Below, piece after piece: positions 1-7,400 of a DNA stretch of 48,135 bases. The translations under genes were made by a program, and so were the position numbers. The notes under the pieces are model-generated. The model had not been told where the DNA came from. It made no database searches and worked only from the letters and a program-made list of their open reading frames with translations. Within the stretch, counting starts at the first letter, position 1. Every line of letters starts with the position of its first letter. The DNA is from Acidilobaceae archaeon (GTDB lineage Archaea; Thermoproteota; Thermoprotei_A; Sulfolobales; Acidilobaceae): NCBI GenBank assembly GCA_027080775.1, contig JALWPV010000066.1, positions 1 through 48,135 of the forward strand, in the 5' to 3' direction.

Positions 1-179
1 TCCTAGTGGTGTTCGGGGGGCCCAGGGCGGGGATCATGGGGGAGGCTGAGTTCGATTACATCATAAACACGGTGCCCAACCAGGGCACGCTGACGGTGAG
101 GACGGAGGAGGCGCTCCATGCCACGCTGGCGCTCCTCAACGCTGTGGGGGAGTCGGGGTTGTGTGGAGACACCTTATAA
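1..179 (+). CDS. SPOUT-class RNA methyltransferase, C-terminal part
   Basis: Only the last 58 codons are inside the window; the reading frame runs in from the left edge and stops at TAA 177-179. The end of the protein contains GGPRAGIMG, then NTVPNQGT and VRTEEALHATLALLN, which match the C-terminal knotted S-adenosylmethionine-binding region of the archaeal COG2106 family of putative RNA methyltransferases. Family members commonly sit directly upstream of rpl3 in archaea, and the same order is seen here. The identification rests on a short fragment plus context. The target RNA base cannot be told from this fragment. Confidence 0.7.
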   Translation, partial: LVVFGGPRAGIMGEAEFDYIINTVPNQGTLTVRTEEALHATLALLNAVGESGLCGDTL

Positions 180-244
180 CCCCGCCGTGCAGGGCTCGGG
201 TGGGGATTGGGTGCTGGGTGCGTATCTAGCTGAGGTGCTGGGAG

Positions 245-1282
245 ATGGGAGCACGTAAAAAGAGCGCGCCAAGACGCGGGAGCCTCGGGTTCTCGCCGAG
301 GAAGAGGGCCTCGAGGCTAGTACCCCGCGTCAGGAGCTGGCCCGAGGTCGACCTGGGCAAGCCTACGCTACTGGGCTTCCTCGGCTACAAGGTCGGGATG
401 ACGCATGTCTACATGATAGACGACAGGCCCGGCAGCCCCACCGCCGGCAGGGAGATATTCGTTCCGGTCACCATAGTAGAGACGCCCCCACTATTCGTGC
501 TTGCCGTTAGGCTCTACGGCTACGACCCCAACAGGGGCCTCTACAGCATGGGGGAGGCCTGGGCCTATCCTCCCCCCGAACTCGAGATATGGAGGAAGGT
601 GAAGACTCTTGGCTCGATAGACACCGACAAGATGCTGAAGAGGCTCGAGGACATGCTACCTCTGGCCAGGGAGGTCAGGGTACTAGTGGCGACCCAGCCC
701 AAGCTCGTCGGCGGCCTGAGCAAGAAGAAGCCGGACATACTCGAGATCAAAGTGGGTGGAGTCCAGGATGTAGGGAAGCTATTCGAGTACGCCGCGGGCA
801 AGCTGGGGGACCTAGTCAGCATCAGGGAGGTCTTCGCGGAGGGCCAGATGGTGGACGTGATAGCCGTTACCAAGGGCAAGGGCTTCCAGGGCGTGATAAA
901 GAGGTGGGGCGTGAAGGAGCTGCCCAGGTGGCACAAGCACAGGAAGGGGAGCAGGAGGATAGGGGCCAGGAGCCACGGCCGCGGAACCTGGAGCGAGACC
1001 CCGCAGGCTGGCCAGACGGGCTATCACAGGAGGACAGAGTACAACAAGAGGATACTTATGATAGACGATGACGGCTTCAAGATAACGCCCGCTGGCGGGT
1101 TCCTCCACTACGGTATAGTGAGGAGCACCTACGCAGTACTCTCAGGCTCAATTCCCGGCACGCCCAAGAGGCCCGTGGTGCTGCGCCACGCCATAAGGCC
1201 GCCGAGGTGGTACCTATCCCTGAAGGAGATAAAGAAGCCGCAGATTACCTTCATAAGCCTCCAGAGCAAGCAGGGCAACTAG
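245..1282 (+). CDS. rpl3: 50S ribosomal protein L3 (uL3)
   Basis: Ribosomal protein uL3, which binds 23S rRNA near the peptidyl-transferase centre and starts large-subunit assembly. The 345 residues have the archaeal/eukaryotic form: a basic N-terminus (MGARKKSAPRRGSLGF), the LGFLGYKVGMTH segment around residues 43-55, and the conserved loop KGKGFQGVIKRWG near residues 211-223 followed by a RIGARSHGRG-like stretch. The length agrees with archaeal L3 (about 330-350). ATG 245 is preceded by a purine-rich GGTGCTGGGAG. It leads the cluster rpl3-rpl4-rpl23, with 16 nt to rpl4. Confidence 0.97.
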   Translation: MGARKKSAPRRGSLGFSPRKRASRLVPRVRSWPEVDLGKPTLLGFLGYKVGMTHVYMIDDRPGSPTAGREIFVPVTIVETPPLFVLAVRLYGYDPNRGLYSMGEAWAYPPPELEIWRKVKTLGSIDTDKMLKRLEDMLPLAREVRVLVATQPKLVGGLSKKKPDILEIKVGGVQDVGKLFEYAAGKLGDLVSIREVFAEGQMVDVIAVTKGKGFQGVIKRWGVKELPRWHKHRKGSRRIGARSHGRGTWSETPQAGQTGYHRRTEYNKRILMIDDDGFKITPAGGFLHYGIVRSTYAVLSGSIPGTPKRPVVLRHAIRPPRWYLSLKEIKKPQITFISLQSKQGN

Positions 1283-1298
1283 CGGGGGTGCACGAGGC

Positions 1299-2120
1299 GT
1301 GGCGATATACTCGAGCATGCTACTATACCTCTCCGAGCCAGTGACGGTCCCCTACTACAACGCCGAGGGCGAGAGGGCGGGGATGCTGACGCTACCCGAC
1401 GTCTACAGGGTGCCCGTCAGGCCGGACCTCATTAGGAGGGTGTTCCTAAGCGAGTTCACGGCCAGGCTCCAGCCCAAGGGCCGCGACCCCATGGCTGGCA
1501 AGAGGACCTCGGCCAGGAGCCTTGGCGCTAACCATGGAGTGGCTAGGGTGCCCAGGATAAGGGGCTCCCTGAGGGCGGCCTTCGCACCCATGACCGTCGG
1601 CGGGAGGCTGGCGCACCCGCCCAGGGTCGAGAAGAGGATACATGAGGAGGTCAACAAGAAGGAGAGGCTCCTGGGTACCATGAGCGCCCTAGCGGCGACG
1701 GCCAGGCCCGAGCTGGTCAAGGCCCGGGGCCACATCTTCAGCGCCGAGGCCGTCCCCGTTGTGATAGAGAGCAGCGCTCTGAACGCCTACTCAAAGGCCA
1801 GTGAGGCCCGCAGCCTCCTAGCCAGGCTGGGCCTCCTCGACGACGTGGTGAGGGCTAAGGAGCGGACCCGTCAGAGGGCGGGTAAGGGCAAGAGGAGGGG
1901 GCGAAGGCTGAAGAGGCCAGTCTCAATACTATTCATAGCCGAGGATCACAGGGCCCCCCTGGCTAGGGCCCTGGCGGGCCTCCCAGGCGTGGACGTAGTA
2001 GAGCCGGGTCTCGTGAGCGTCATACACCTAGCGCCCGGCGGAGTCCCGGGGAGGCTAACGCTAGTAACCACGGGTGCACTCGAGGCCCTAGGTAAGCGCT
2101 TCGAGGTGAGCCTACCGTGA
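1299..2120 (+). CDS. rpl4: 50S ribosomal protein L4 (uL4)
   Basis: Ribosomal protein uL4, lining the nascent-chain exit tunnel. The 273-residue product has the archaeal L4e features: PDVYRVPVRPDLIRR near the N-terminus, then the tunnel loop rich in Arg/Gly/His (RVPRIRGS and GGRLAHPPRVEK, about residues 83-110), and the globular end with AGVKGKRR-like basic stretch GKGKRRGRRLKRP near residue 195. The start is GTG 1299, 16 nt after rpl3. Its stop TGA shares bases with the GTG of rpl23 (GTGA), which indicates translational coupling. Confidence 0.96.
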   Translation: MAIYSSMLLYLSEPVTVPYYNAEGERAGMLTLPDVYRVPVRPDLIRRVFLSEFTARLQPKGRDPMAGKRTSARSLGANHGVARVPRIRGSLRAAFAPMTVGGRLAHPPRVEKRIHEEVNKKERLLGTMSALAATARPELVKARGHIFSAEAVPVVIESSALNAYSKASEARSLLARLGLLDDVVRAKERTRQRAGKGKRRGRRLKRPVSILFIAEDHRAPLARALAGLPGVDVVEPGLVSVIHLAPGGVPGRLTLVTTGALEALGKRFEVSLP

Positions 2121-2380
2121 AGCCGGAGGAGGTAATAGTGAGGGCCGTCTTCAGCGAGAAGAGCCTCAAGCTACTCGAGGAGCAGAACACGCTAACACTC
2201 ATAGTGAGGAGGGAGGCCTCCAAGCCACTGATAAAGCAGGCAGTCGAGAAGATGCTGGGAGTAAAGGTAGTGAGGGTTCGAACGCTCATAACACCGAAGG
2301 GCGAGAAGAAAGCCTACGTGAGGCTCTCACCGGAGTACAACGCCTCAGAGGTAGCAACGAGGCTAGGCCTCGTTGCCTAG
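2117..2380 (+). CDS. rpl23: 50S ribosomal protein L23 (uL23)
   Basis: Ribosomal protein uL23, which binds domain III of 23S rRNA at the tunnel exit and helps dock SRP. The 87 residues match the archaeal L23 length and pattern: FSEKSLKLLEEQNTLTLIV, then QAVEKMLGVKVVRVRTLITPKGEKKAYVRL and a C-terminal ASEVATRLGL. The start GTG 2117 overlaps the rpl4 stop by four bases. In most archaea rpl2 and rps19 would follow directly; here the cluster ends and a convergent gene lies downstream. Confidence 0.96.
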   Translation: MKPEEVIVRAVFSEKSLKLLEEQNTLTLIVRREASKPLIKQAVEKMLGVKVVRVRTLITPKGEKKAYVRLSPEYNASEVATRLGLVA

Positions 2381-2556
2381 CCCACTCCACACCCTCTCAG
2401 CTAGCGTTGACGCACACGTGTTACAAGCCACCAATGGTATACCGATTCTAGGCTCCCCGTAGCCCCCCTCGTGGAGATCTCCAGGAAAGGGCTCTCCTCA
2501 GCGCATATCTGCGGTAGGAGGCGACAGGGAAGGTAAGGGGGGGCCCGGCGTTAGCG
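2381..2556. other. intergenic region between convergent rpl23 and mrp
   Basis: This stretch of 176 nt separates the converging rpl23 and Mrp genes. No open frame, tRNA or clear hairpin could be recognised in it. The short ACACGTGT palindrome near 2414 is not supported by any context. Confidence 0.4.
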
Positions 2557-3459
2557 TTACTGTGCGCCCTGCCCGGCCTGGGCGCCTCCCTGCTTCTCGA
2601 CGATCTCCATGACCTTCTCCGCTATCGATAGGAATGCCTTCGAGGCCTTGGAGTCGGGGTACTCGAGGAAGAATATCTTGCCAGCATCGTTGGCCTCCCT
2701 TATCCTGGGGTCTATCGGTATCTCGCCCAGATAGGGTATGTTGAACTGCTCGGCTATCTCCTTGGCGGCGCCCTTACCGAATATGTAGTGCTTGCTGCCG
2801 TCGGGGCACTCGAAGTAGGTCATATTCTCGACTATGCCTATTATCGGCACGTTTAGCTTCCTGGCGAACGCCGCCGCCTTGAGGACGACCGACTTAGACA
2901 CCTCGGAGGGTATCGTGACGAGTATGACGCCCGTCAGCTGCGGGATGAGCTGGGCTATGGTGAGCTGCTCATCGCCGGTACCTGGGGGTAGGTCTATTAG
3001 GAGGTAGTCTATGCCGCCCCAGTCGACGAAGGCTAGCAGCTCCCTGATGGCGCTTGTCTTCAGGGGGCCCCTCCAGATCACGGGGGTCTCATCCGTTGGG
3101 AGTAGGAGGCCGACACTGACGACCTTAAGGCCCGGGGGGACCTCTATTGGCTCTATGGTGCCATCGGCCCTCGCCGGCAGGCCTAGGCCCGTTGGCAGGC
3201 CGAGCATCTTGTGGACGCTGGGGCCGTGTACGTCCGCGTCGAATACACCCACCTTCCTGCCCTTGACTGCTAGGGCCGCTGCCAGCGAGACAGTGACGAA
3301 GGACTTGCCCACGCCCCCCTTGCTACTCAGCACGGCTATCTTGTACTTTATCTTCTTCATGTTCTCGACTACCTTCTTCTGCTGCTCCTGGATAAGCTTC
3401 ATGCGCTGCGCTACCTCCTTGTAGGAGGACCCACTACTCGTGCTGGCCACACTAATCAC
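2557..3459 (-). CDS. Mrp/NBP35-family iron-sulfur cluster carrier ATPase
   Basis: P-loop ATPase of the Mrp/ApbC/NBP35 family, thought to bind and deliver [4Fe-4S] clusters to target proteins in the cytosol. The 300 residues contain the deviant Walker A VLSSKGGVGKS (residues 43-53), the switch I region DADVHGPSV, Walker B LLIDLPPGTGDE, and the family end SEVSKSV and GIVENM. The CxxC pair that usually ligates the bridging cluster after GIVENM is not seen: the segment reads YFECPDGSKHY, with one cysteine. The start GTG 3459 lies 27 nt from a TATA box, so the mRNA is probably leaderless. A second start, Met20, is possible. Confidence 0.9.
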   Translation of the reverse strand: MISVASTSSGSSYKEVAQRMKLIQEQQKKVVENMKKIKYKIAVLSSKGGVGKSFVTVSLAAALAVKGRKVGVFDADVHGPSVHKMLGLPTGLGLPARADGTIEPIEVPPGLKVVSVGLLLPTDETPVIWRGPLKTSAIRELLAFVDWGGIDYLLIDLPPGTGDEQLTIAQLIPQLTGVILVTIPSEVSKSVVLKAAAFARKLNVPIIGIVENMTYFECPDGSKHYIFGKGAAKEIAEQFNIPYLGEIPIDPRIREANDAGKIFFLEYPDSKASKAFLSIAEKVMEIVEKQGGAQAGQGAQ

Positions 3460-3483
3460 CAGGGGCCAACCGGCCCGCTAGAG

Positions 3484-3489
3484 TTTATA
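3484..3489 (-). promoter_or_regulatory. TATA box for the Mrp gene
   Basis: TATAAA on the minus strand, centred about 27 nt upstream of the GTG start at 3459. This is the spacing expected when transcription begins at the start codon, and it supports that start. Confidence 0.6.
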
Positions 3490-3615
3490 CGCCTCCGTGC
3501 ATACATGGGCCCACGCGCGGGGTGGGATGAGCTATTTGCCGAGTGCGGATGGCGATGTCGAGAACGGTGAGGCGACCACCCCTACCCGGCGTATGGGGAC
3601 CGGCCATGACTTGGG

Positions 3616-3622
3616 TTTTAAG
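3616..3622 (+). promoter_or_regulatory. TATA-like box for the gene at 3644
   Basis: GGGTTTTAAGAG on the plus strand, centred 25 nt upstream of GTG 3644. It is the main reason for choosing that codon as the start of the following gene and not one of the earlier in-frame codons. Confidence 0.5.
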
Positions 3623-3643
3623 AGCCGACGCCGCCTAGGCGAT

Positions 3644-4090
3644 GTGGAGGAACCCACGCTGAGAGCCGGCCCCTGCCTAGGGGATGTAGCGGAGTGGCTG
3701 GAGGCTGTTGACAGGGAACTCCACGCTGCGGCTCTCACGAGGGAGTACAACTACTACCTCCTCACCCTCGAGACCCCCAGGGGCTTCGAGGTAACCCTCC
3801 TGCTACTGGCTTCCGAGGAGTGCATGCGCGTCAGAGGCGTCGCCGTGAGGGCCTGCGGTTCCCGGGTCGAGGCCCTGAAGCCCCTGGCGGGGAGGCCGGA
3901 GTTCGTGGTCGTAGACGTTGAGGGGGACTGCGTCACCCTGAGGGCCCCGGCCGACTCGCTCTATAGGGTACTACGGGCCCTCGAGCTGGCGGGGCTCGAG
4001 GGGGGCTCCGAGCTGGTAGCGCTAGAGCCGGTCGAGGACCTGGTAGGGGTCGAGGAGGAGTGGTTCAGCGCCCACCAAGGTTTAGGGTGA
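3644..4090 (+). CDS. uncharacterised protein coupled to XPB helicase
   Basis: Unrecognised soluble protein of 148 residues. Start GTG 3644 is preferred because a TATA-like box lies 25 nt upstream; the frame is open further up to 3497, but that extra 49-residue stretch is low in structure-forming residues and overlaps the promoter. The protein has a helical start (DVAEWLEAVDRELHAAAL), a beta-like centre (YNYYLLTLETPRGFEVTLLL; FVVVDVEGDCVTLR) and no catalytic motif that I know. Its stop TGA overlaps the likely GTG start of the XPB helicase (GTGA), so the two are probably made together. It is not the Bax1 nuclease that accompanies XPB in many archaea. Confidence 0.7.
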   Translation: MEEPTLRAGPCLGDVAEWLEAVDRELHAAALTREYNYYLLTLETPRGFEVTLLLLASEECMRVRGVAVRACGSRVEALKPLAGRPEFVVVDVEGDCVTLRAPADSLYRVLRALELAGLEGGSELVALEPVEDLVGVEEEWFSAHQGLG

Positions 4091-5673
4091 GGGGCTGGCT
4101 GGGGGAGGAGGACTTCAAGGCCCTACTGAGGGTAGCCAGGTACATGGGCAGGAGCGACGGCTACTCCCTCTTCGAGCTAGACGTCGCCCGCGCTAGGAGG
4201 AACGGGCTCGCCCCAAGGGACGTGCTGGCCCTCCTATCCTCGATCGAGGGTATCGAGCCCTCGGACCTGGAGGCGGTGGAGGAGGCCCTAAAGGCGGAGG
4301 CTGGTGTGAGGCTAGAGTACCAACCAGGCGGGTGGCTGCTGATATCCTCGAGGCTCCGCCTCAAGGAGCTGTTCGAGGGCCTGGGCTTCAGGCCCTCCTA
4401 CGACCCGTCGAGGAGGGCCTTCAGGGTCAGGGCCTACCTCTACCGGGAGGTAGCCGAGCACCTCGCGGGCAAGGGGGTGGTGCTCGATGACAGGCTCGGC
4501 CTCCTATCCGGGGCCAGGATGCCGAGGGCCCCCAGCTTCCAGGGATCCCTGAGGCCCTACCAGAGGGAGGCCCTCGAGGCCTGGGAGCGTAATGGGGGCA
4601 GGGGAGTGATAGCCCTGCCCACGGGCTCGGGTAAGACTGTGATAGCGATAGCAGCAATGGCCAGGCTCGCCGTCAACACCCTCGTGGTTGTCTACACGAA
4701 GGAGCACATATTCCAGTGGATAGAAGCCATCAGGAGGTTCACGGACGCCGGCGCCCTGGTGGGCGCTTACTACAGCGAGGAGAAGAGCCTGAGGCCCATA
4801 ACAGTGACGACATACCAGACAGCCTACAGGAAGCTCGACGTGTTCGCGACGCGCTACGCCCTCGTAGTCTTCGACGAAGCCCACCACCTCCCAGCCGACA
4901 AGTTCAGGGCGATAGCCATAGGCCTGCCAGCCCCCTACAGGATAGGCCTCTCAGCCACCGTGGAGAGGGAGGACGGGAGGCACGAGGAGATATTCCCCAT
5001 AGTGGGGGGAGTCGTATACCACACCAGCCCCGGCAGGCTCACCCAGGAGGGCTACCTGGCCCCATTCCAGATACGCCGCGTCCCCGTGGAGCTGCCGCCC
5101 AAGCTGAAGAGGGAGTACCAGAGGCTCCGCCGCCGCTACAGGGCCCTAGTCGGGGGCCTCAGGTTCGAGGAGGTCCTGAGCCTAGCCAGGAGGGGGGATG
5201 AGAGGGCCATAGAGGCCCTGAGGATCCACTCCCAGATGAGGAGCCTGATATACGAGAACCCGGCGAAGATAGACGCTATAGAGCGCATAGTCCGGGAGGA
5301 GCTATCCAGGGGCTCCAAGATCATAGTCTTCACCCAATACAAGAGGCAAGCCGAGGAGCTAGCCGAGAGGCTGGGGGCGCACCTGATACACGGCGACATG
5401 GACGCCGCCCGCAGGAGGAGGGAGCTAGAGGAGTTCAAGGCCGAGCCAAGCGGGGTCCTCGTGGTAACCACAGTGGGAGACGAGGGCCTAGACATACCCG
5501 ACGCCAACGTAGGCATACTAGCCTCGGGCACAAGCTCCAGGAGGCAGTTCCTCCAGAGGCTAGGAAGGCTCCTAAGGCCGGCCCCCGGGAAGAAGGCGGT
5601 CCTCTACGAGGTAGTAACAGCGGGATCCCCCGAGGAAATGCAGTCAAAGAAGAGGAGGGGCTCAATATACTAG
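4087..5673 (+). CDS. XPB/Rad25-type superfamily 2 DNA helicase
   Basis: ATP-dependent DNA helicase related to eukaryotic XPB, with proposed roles in DNA repair or transcription-coupled unwinding. The start is taken as GTG 4087, giving 528 residues and a 4-nt overlap with the upstream stop; an earlier GTG at 4060 would overlap by 31 nt. The N-terminal ~130 residues resemble the damage-recognition domain. The helicase core follows with Walker A LPTGSGKT (Lys183), DEAH box (Asp263), SATVERED, and in the second RecA domain IIVFTQYKRQ, VVTTVGDEGLDIP and QRLGRLLRP. The RED motif of XPB is visible in SATVERED. No Bax1-like gene follows; a tRNA gene does. Confidence 0.92.
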   Translation: MRGWLGEEDFKALLRVARYMGRSDGYSLFELDVARARRNGLAPRDVLALLSSIEGIEPSDLEAVEEALKAEAGVRLEYQPGGWLLISSRLRLKELFEGLGFRPSYDPSRRAFRVRAYLYREVAEHLAGKGVVLDDRLGLLSGARMPRAPSFQGSLRPYQREALEAWERNGGRGVIALPTGSGKTVIAIAAMARLAVNTLVVVYTKEHIFQWIEAIRRFTDAGALVGAYYSEEKSLRPITVTTYQTAYRKLDVFATRYALVVFDEAHHLPADKFRAIAIGLPAPYRIGLSATVEREDGRHEEIFPIVGGVVYHTSPGRLTQEGYLAPFQIRRVPVELPPKLKREYQRLRRRYRALVGGLRFEEVLSLARRGDERAIEALRIHSQMRSLIYENPAKIDAIERIVREELSRGSKIIVFTQYKRQAEELAERLGAHLIHGDMDAARRRRELEEFKAEPSGVLVVTTVGDEGLDIPDANVGILASGTSSRRQFLQRLGRLLRPAPGKKAVLYEVVTAGSPEEMQSKKRRGSIY

Positions 5674-5782
5674 GGCTGCAGGACACCCGAAATAAAGCCC
5701 CGCCCGCCCGTCCACTCAGAGGGGGCAGCCGGGTCGTCTAGCGGCCCAGGATGCGGGGCTTTGGATAGCGGCCCCCTACCCC

Positions 5783-6382
5783 CTACCCCCGTTTCACTCC
5801 GCAGTCTCTCGTTAGCTTCTCCACTTCATGGGCCACTTTGAATGAATTACGTAACAAAATTAATTTATTGAAGATAAATACGCGATATTTATTCCCGCGA
5901 GAGTAATGATTACAGCTTGCTTCGATTTGATTACAAACATTCATTATAAGCTTTACTACACGCTTAGATGATGTAGTTATTGCTACGCAGAAGTAACACC
6001 CACGCCTTCGTTCGATGTTGCCATCCGAGTCGATGAGACCCTCAATGATACCTAGCAGGGCTTCCAAAGGAACTCTCTTTACATTTTCTTCAAGTTTTTG
6101 AGTGAATTTGGTTAGAGCTAGTATTAAGCATTTGCCACGTACTGATACTATTATCTCGTTATCACGCTTGAACACGTTAGTATTGAATCCTAGAGATGAA
6201 ACTATGCGGGTAAGTTCTTCTGCAATTTTTGACTCGTGAGATCCGAGGAAGAGTCTTAGCCTGTAATCATAGCGTTTCTTATCTATATAGATATTTCCGT
6301 CGCCTAGATAAAATCCGACAGGGTAACCCCATCTATGCTAGCCGACCTTGCTAATCAGCCCTACATAGTCGTCGCATTCCAT
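5783..6382 (-). pseudogene. LAGLIDADG homing endonuclease, amber-interrupted, antisense to its host intron
   Basis: Read on the minus strand from ATG 6382, one frame of 199 codons ends at TAG 5783-5785 inside the intron stem. It carries two LAGLIDADG helices: GFYLGDGNIY (codons 23-32, acidic Asp28) and LLGIIEGLIDSDGNIE (from codon 109, Asp118/Asp120), the layout of a single-chain two-motif homing endonuclease. Codon 15 is TAG (6338-6340). Between it and GTG codon 70 (6175) no ATG, GTG or TTG occurs in frame, so a downstream restart would lose the first motif. A TATA box lies about 33 nt before the ATG. Apart from the amber codon the frame is intact, so inactivation is recent, or the stop is read through. 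Confidence 0.85.
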
Positions 6383-6410
6383 GGGTTCCAAGAGGTCTAG
6401 CAGGAGCAAT

Positions 6411-6420
6411 AATATATAAG
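6411..6420 (-). promoter_or_regulatory. TATA box of the homing endonuclease gene
   Basis: CTTATATATT on the minus strand, within the tRNA intron and about 33 nt upstream of ATG 6382. It would give a very short leader and transcription against the tRNA gene. Confidence 0.5.
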
Positions 6421-6533
6421 CCCTCATGAAGCCTCCAAAAATGGCCGGGGGTAGGGGGTAGGGCCGCTAGAAGAGCCCCCGTGACCGGGGTTCGAATCCC
6501 CGCCCGGCTGCCACTTCCCTTCTCCATTCTCCC

Positions 6534-7400
6534 TTAGGCTGCCTGTGGGGAGAGCCTGGAGGGGTCTAGGGTGTACCCGCTGCATAGGCCCTCCTCGAGG
6601 CAGGCCTTTAGGGCCGCGCCGTTCATTATGGCGTAGGCCTCGCCTCCACGCACTATGACCTCTGAGGCCCCCAGCTTCTCGGCGGCTTCGATGGCCTTGG
6701 CTGGCTCTAGGCTTAGCCGGGCCTTGTAGAGGGGCTCCTCGACCATCCAGGGGTCTGAGAGGTCGTAGTACCTAAGCAGTCTCCCAGCTGCTAGGATGGC
6801 CGCGCCCCTCACGCCGCCGAGTTGTGGGGGTAGTATGTGGGTCGCCGCTATGACGGGCCTCCGCCTGGACTCCTCTGCCAGCAGGCTTGCCACGGTCGAG
6901 ACTGTTGCGGGGTCTAGGTTGGCGAACGGCTCGTCGACGAGGAGTATCCGCGATGGCGTGGAGAGCGCGATGCATAGCAGGAGCTTCTTCGCGGTCCCAC
7001 TGCTCAGGGCCCACGTCCTCCTCTCGAGGAACCCGCTTAGGCCCAGCTTCTCAGCAAGCTCCCAGGCCCTCTCCAAGCTCGCCCCAGCTATTGAGGAGGC
7101 GTACTCTATGTACTCCCTAGCACTCATCCAGTAGGGCAACTCCTCGTCACCTATAAGCCCGGTTACCGGGGGCCTCCGCGGCGCCAGGCCCCTGTAGACC
7201 TCGACTCCACCCACCACGACCCTCCCCCTACTCGGCCTCCGCAGCCCAGCCACTACCTTGAGGAGCGTAGTCTTCCCCGAGCCGTTAGCGCCCAGGAGGA
7301 GCGTCAGCCCCCCGCCGATCCTGAGGGTCACGCCGGCGAGGGCCACAGTGGGCCCGTAGCGGACCCACACGTCCTCCAGCTCCACCACGGGCCCGCTCAC
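6534..7400 (-). CDS. ABC transporter ATP-binding protein
   Basis: Cytosolic ATPase subunit of an ABC transporter, 288 residues. Walker A GANGSGKT spans residues 37-44, the signature is LSSGT (132-136; a variant of LSGGQ), Walker B is RILLVDEP (151-158) and the switch histidine is in AATHI (His188). The C-terminal ~80 residues are an extra regulatory-like domain. The start is taken as GTG 7400 because it overlaps the TGA stop of the permease gene (GTGA). It surely pairs with the large membrane protein encoded just upstream. The substrate is unknown; the ABC-2-like partner suggests export. Confidence 0.92.
   Translation of the reverse strand: MSGPVVELEDVWVRYGPTVALAGVTLRIGGGLTLLLGANGSGKTTLLKVVAGLRRPSRGRVVVGGVEVYRGLAPRRPPVTGLIGDEELPYWMSAREYIEYASSIAGASLERAWELAEKLGLSGFLERRTWALSSGTAKKLLLCIALSTPSRILLVDEPFANLDPATVSTVASLLAEESRRRPVIAATHILPPQLGGVRGAAILAAGRLLRYYDLSDPWMVEEPLYKARLSLEPAKAIEAAEKLGASEVIVRGGEAYAIMNGAALKACLEEGLCSGYTLDPSRLSPQAA

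Larger units (their letters stand above)
5765..6475 (+). other. archaeal bulge-helix-bulge intron of tRNA-Gln
   Basis: The 711-nt intron is cut, by the BHB rule, between 5764/5765 and 6475/6476. Its ends form a long stem: 5766-5790 (TAGCGG, then C-runs separated by TA) pairs with 6447-6469 (G-runs, then CCGCTA), with two C bases unpaired. Between the stem arms is AT-rich DNA holding a homing-endonuclease gene on the minus strand. Most archaeal tRNA introns are well under 150 nt, so this one is very long. The base composition differs sharply from the flanking genes, suggesting recent invasion. Confidence 0.9.
5727..6513 (+). tRNA. tRNA-Gln(UUG), interrupted by a 711-nt intron
   Basis: The 5' exon is 5727-5764 and the 3' exon 6476-6510, with CCA encoded at 6511-6513. 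The acceptor stem AGCCGGG pairs with CCCGGCT; the D arm is GTCT/GGAT; the anticodon stem CGGGG/CCCCG encloses CTTTGGC, giving anticodon UUG; the T arm is CGGGG-TTCGAAT-CCCCG. The A1-U72 pair is the known identity feature of archaeal tRNA-Gln, recognised by GatDE amidotransferase. The intron lies at the canonical position 37/38. Exon bases CTTT pair with intron GAAG between bulges GGA (5763-5765) and AGC (6474-6476), forming a textbook bulge-helix-bulge for the splicing endonuclease. An AAATAAAG box near 5690-5697 may be the promoter. Confidence 0.95.

Noticed and set aside
2410-2424. ACACGTGT palindrome downstream of rpl23
   Set aside because: It lies between converging genes with no promoter near and is short enough to occur by chance.
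6338-6340. Reading the TAG in the homing endonuclease as pyrrolysine
   Set aside because: Pyrrolysine use is known from methanogens and a few other lineages, not from Desulfurococcales, and nothing in the window supports it.
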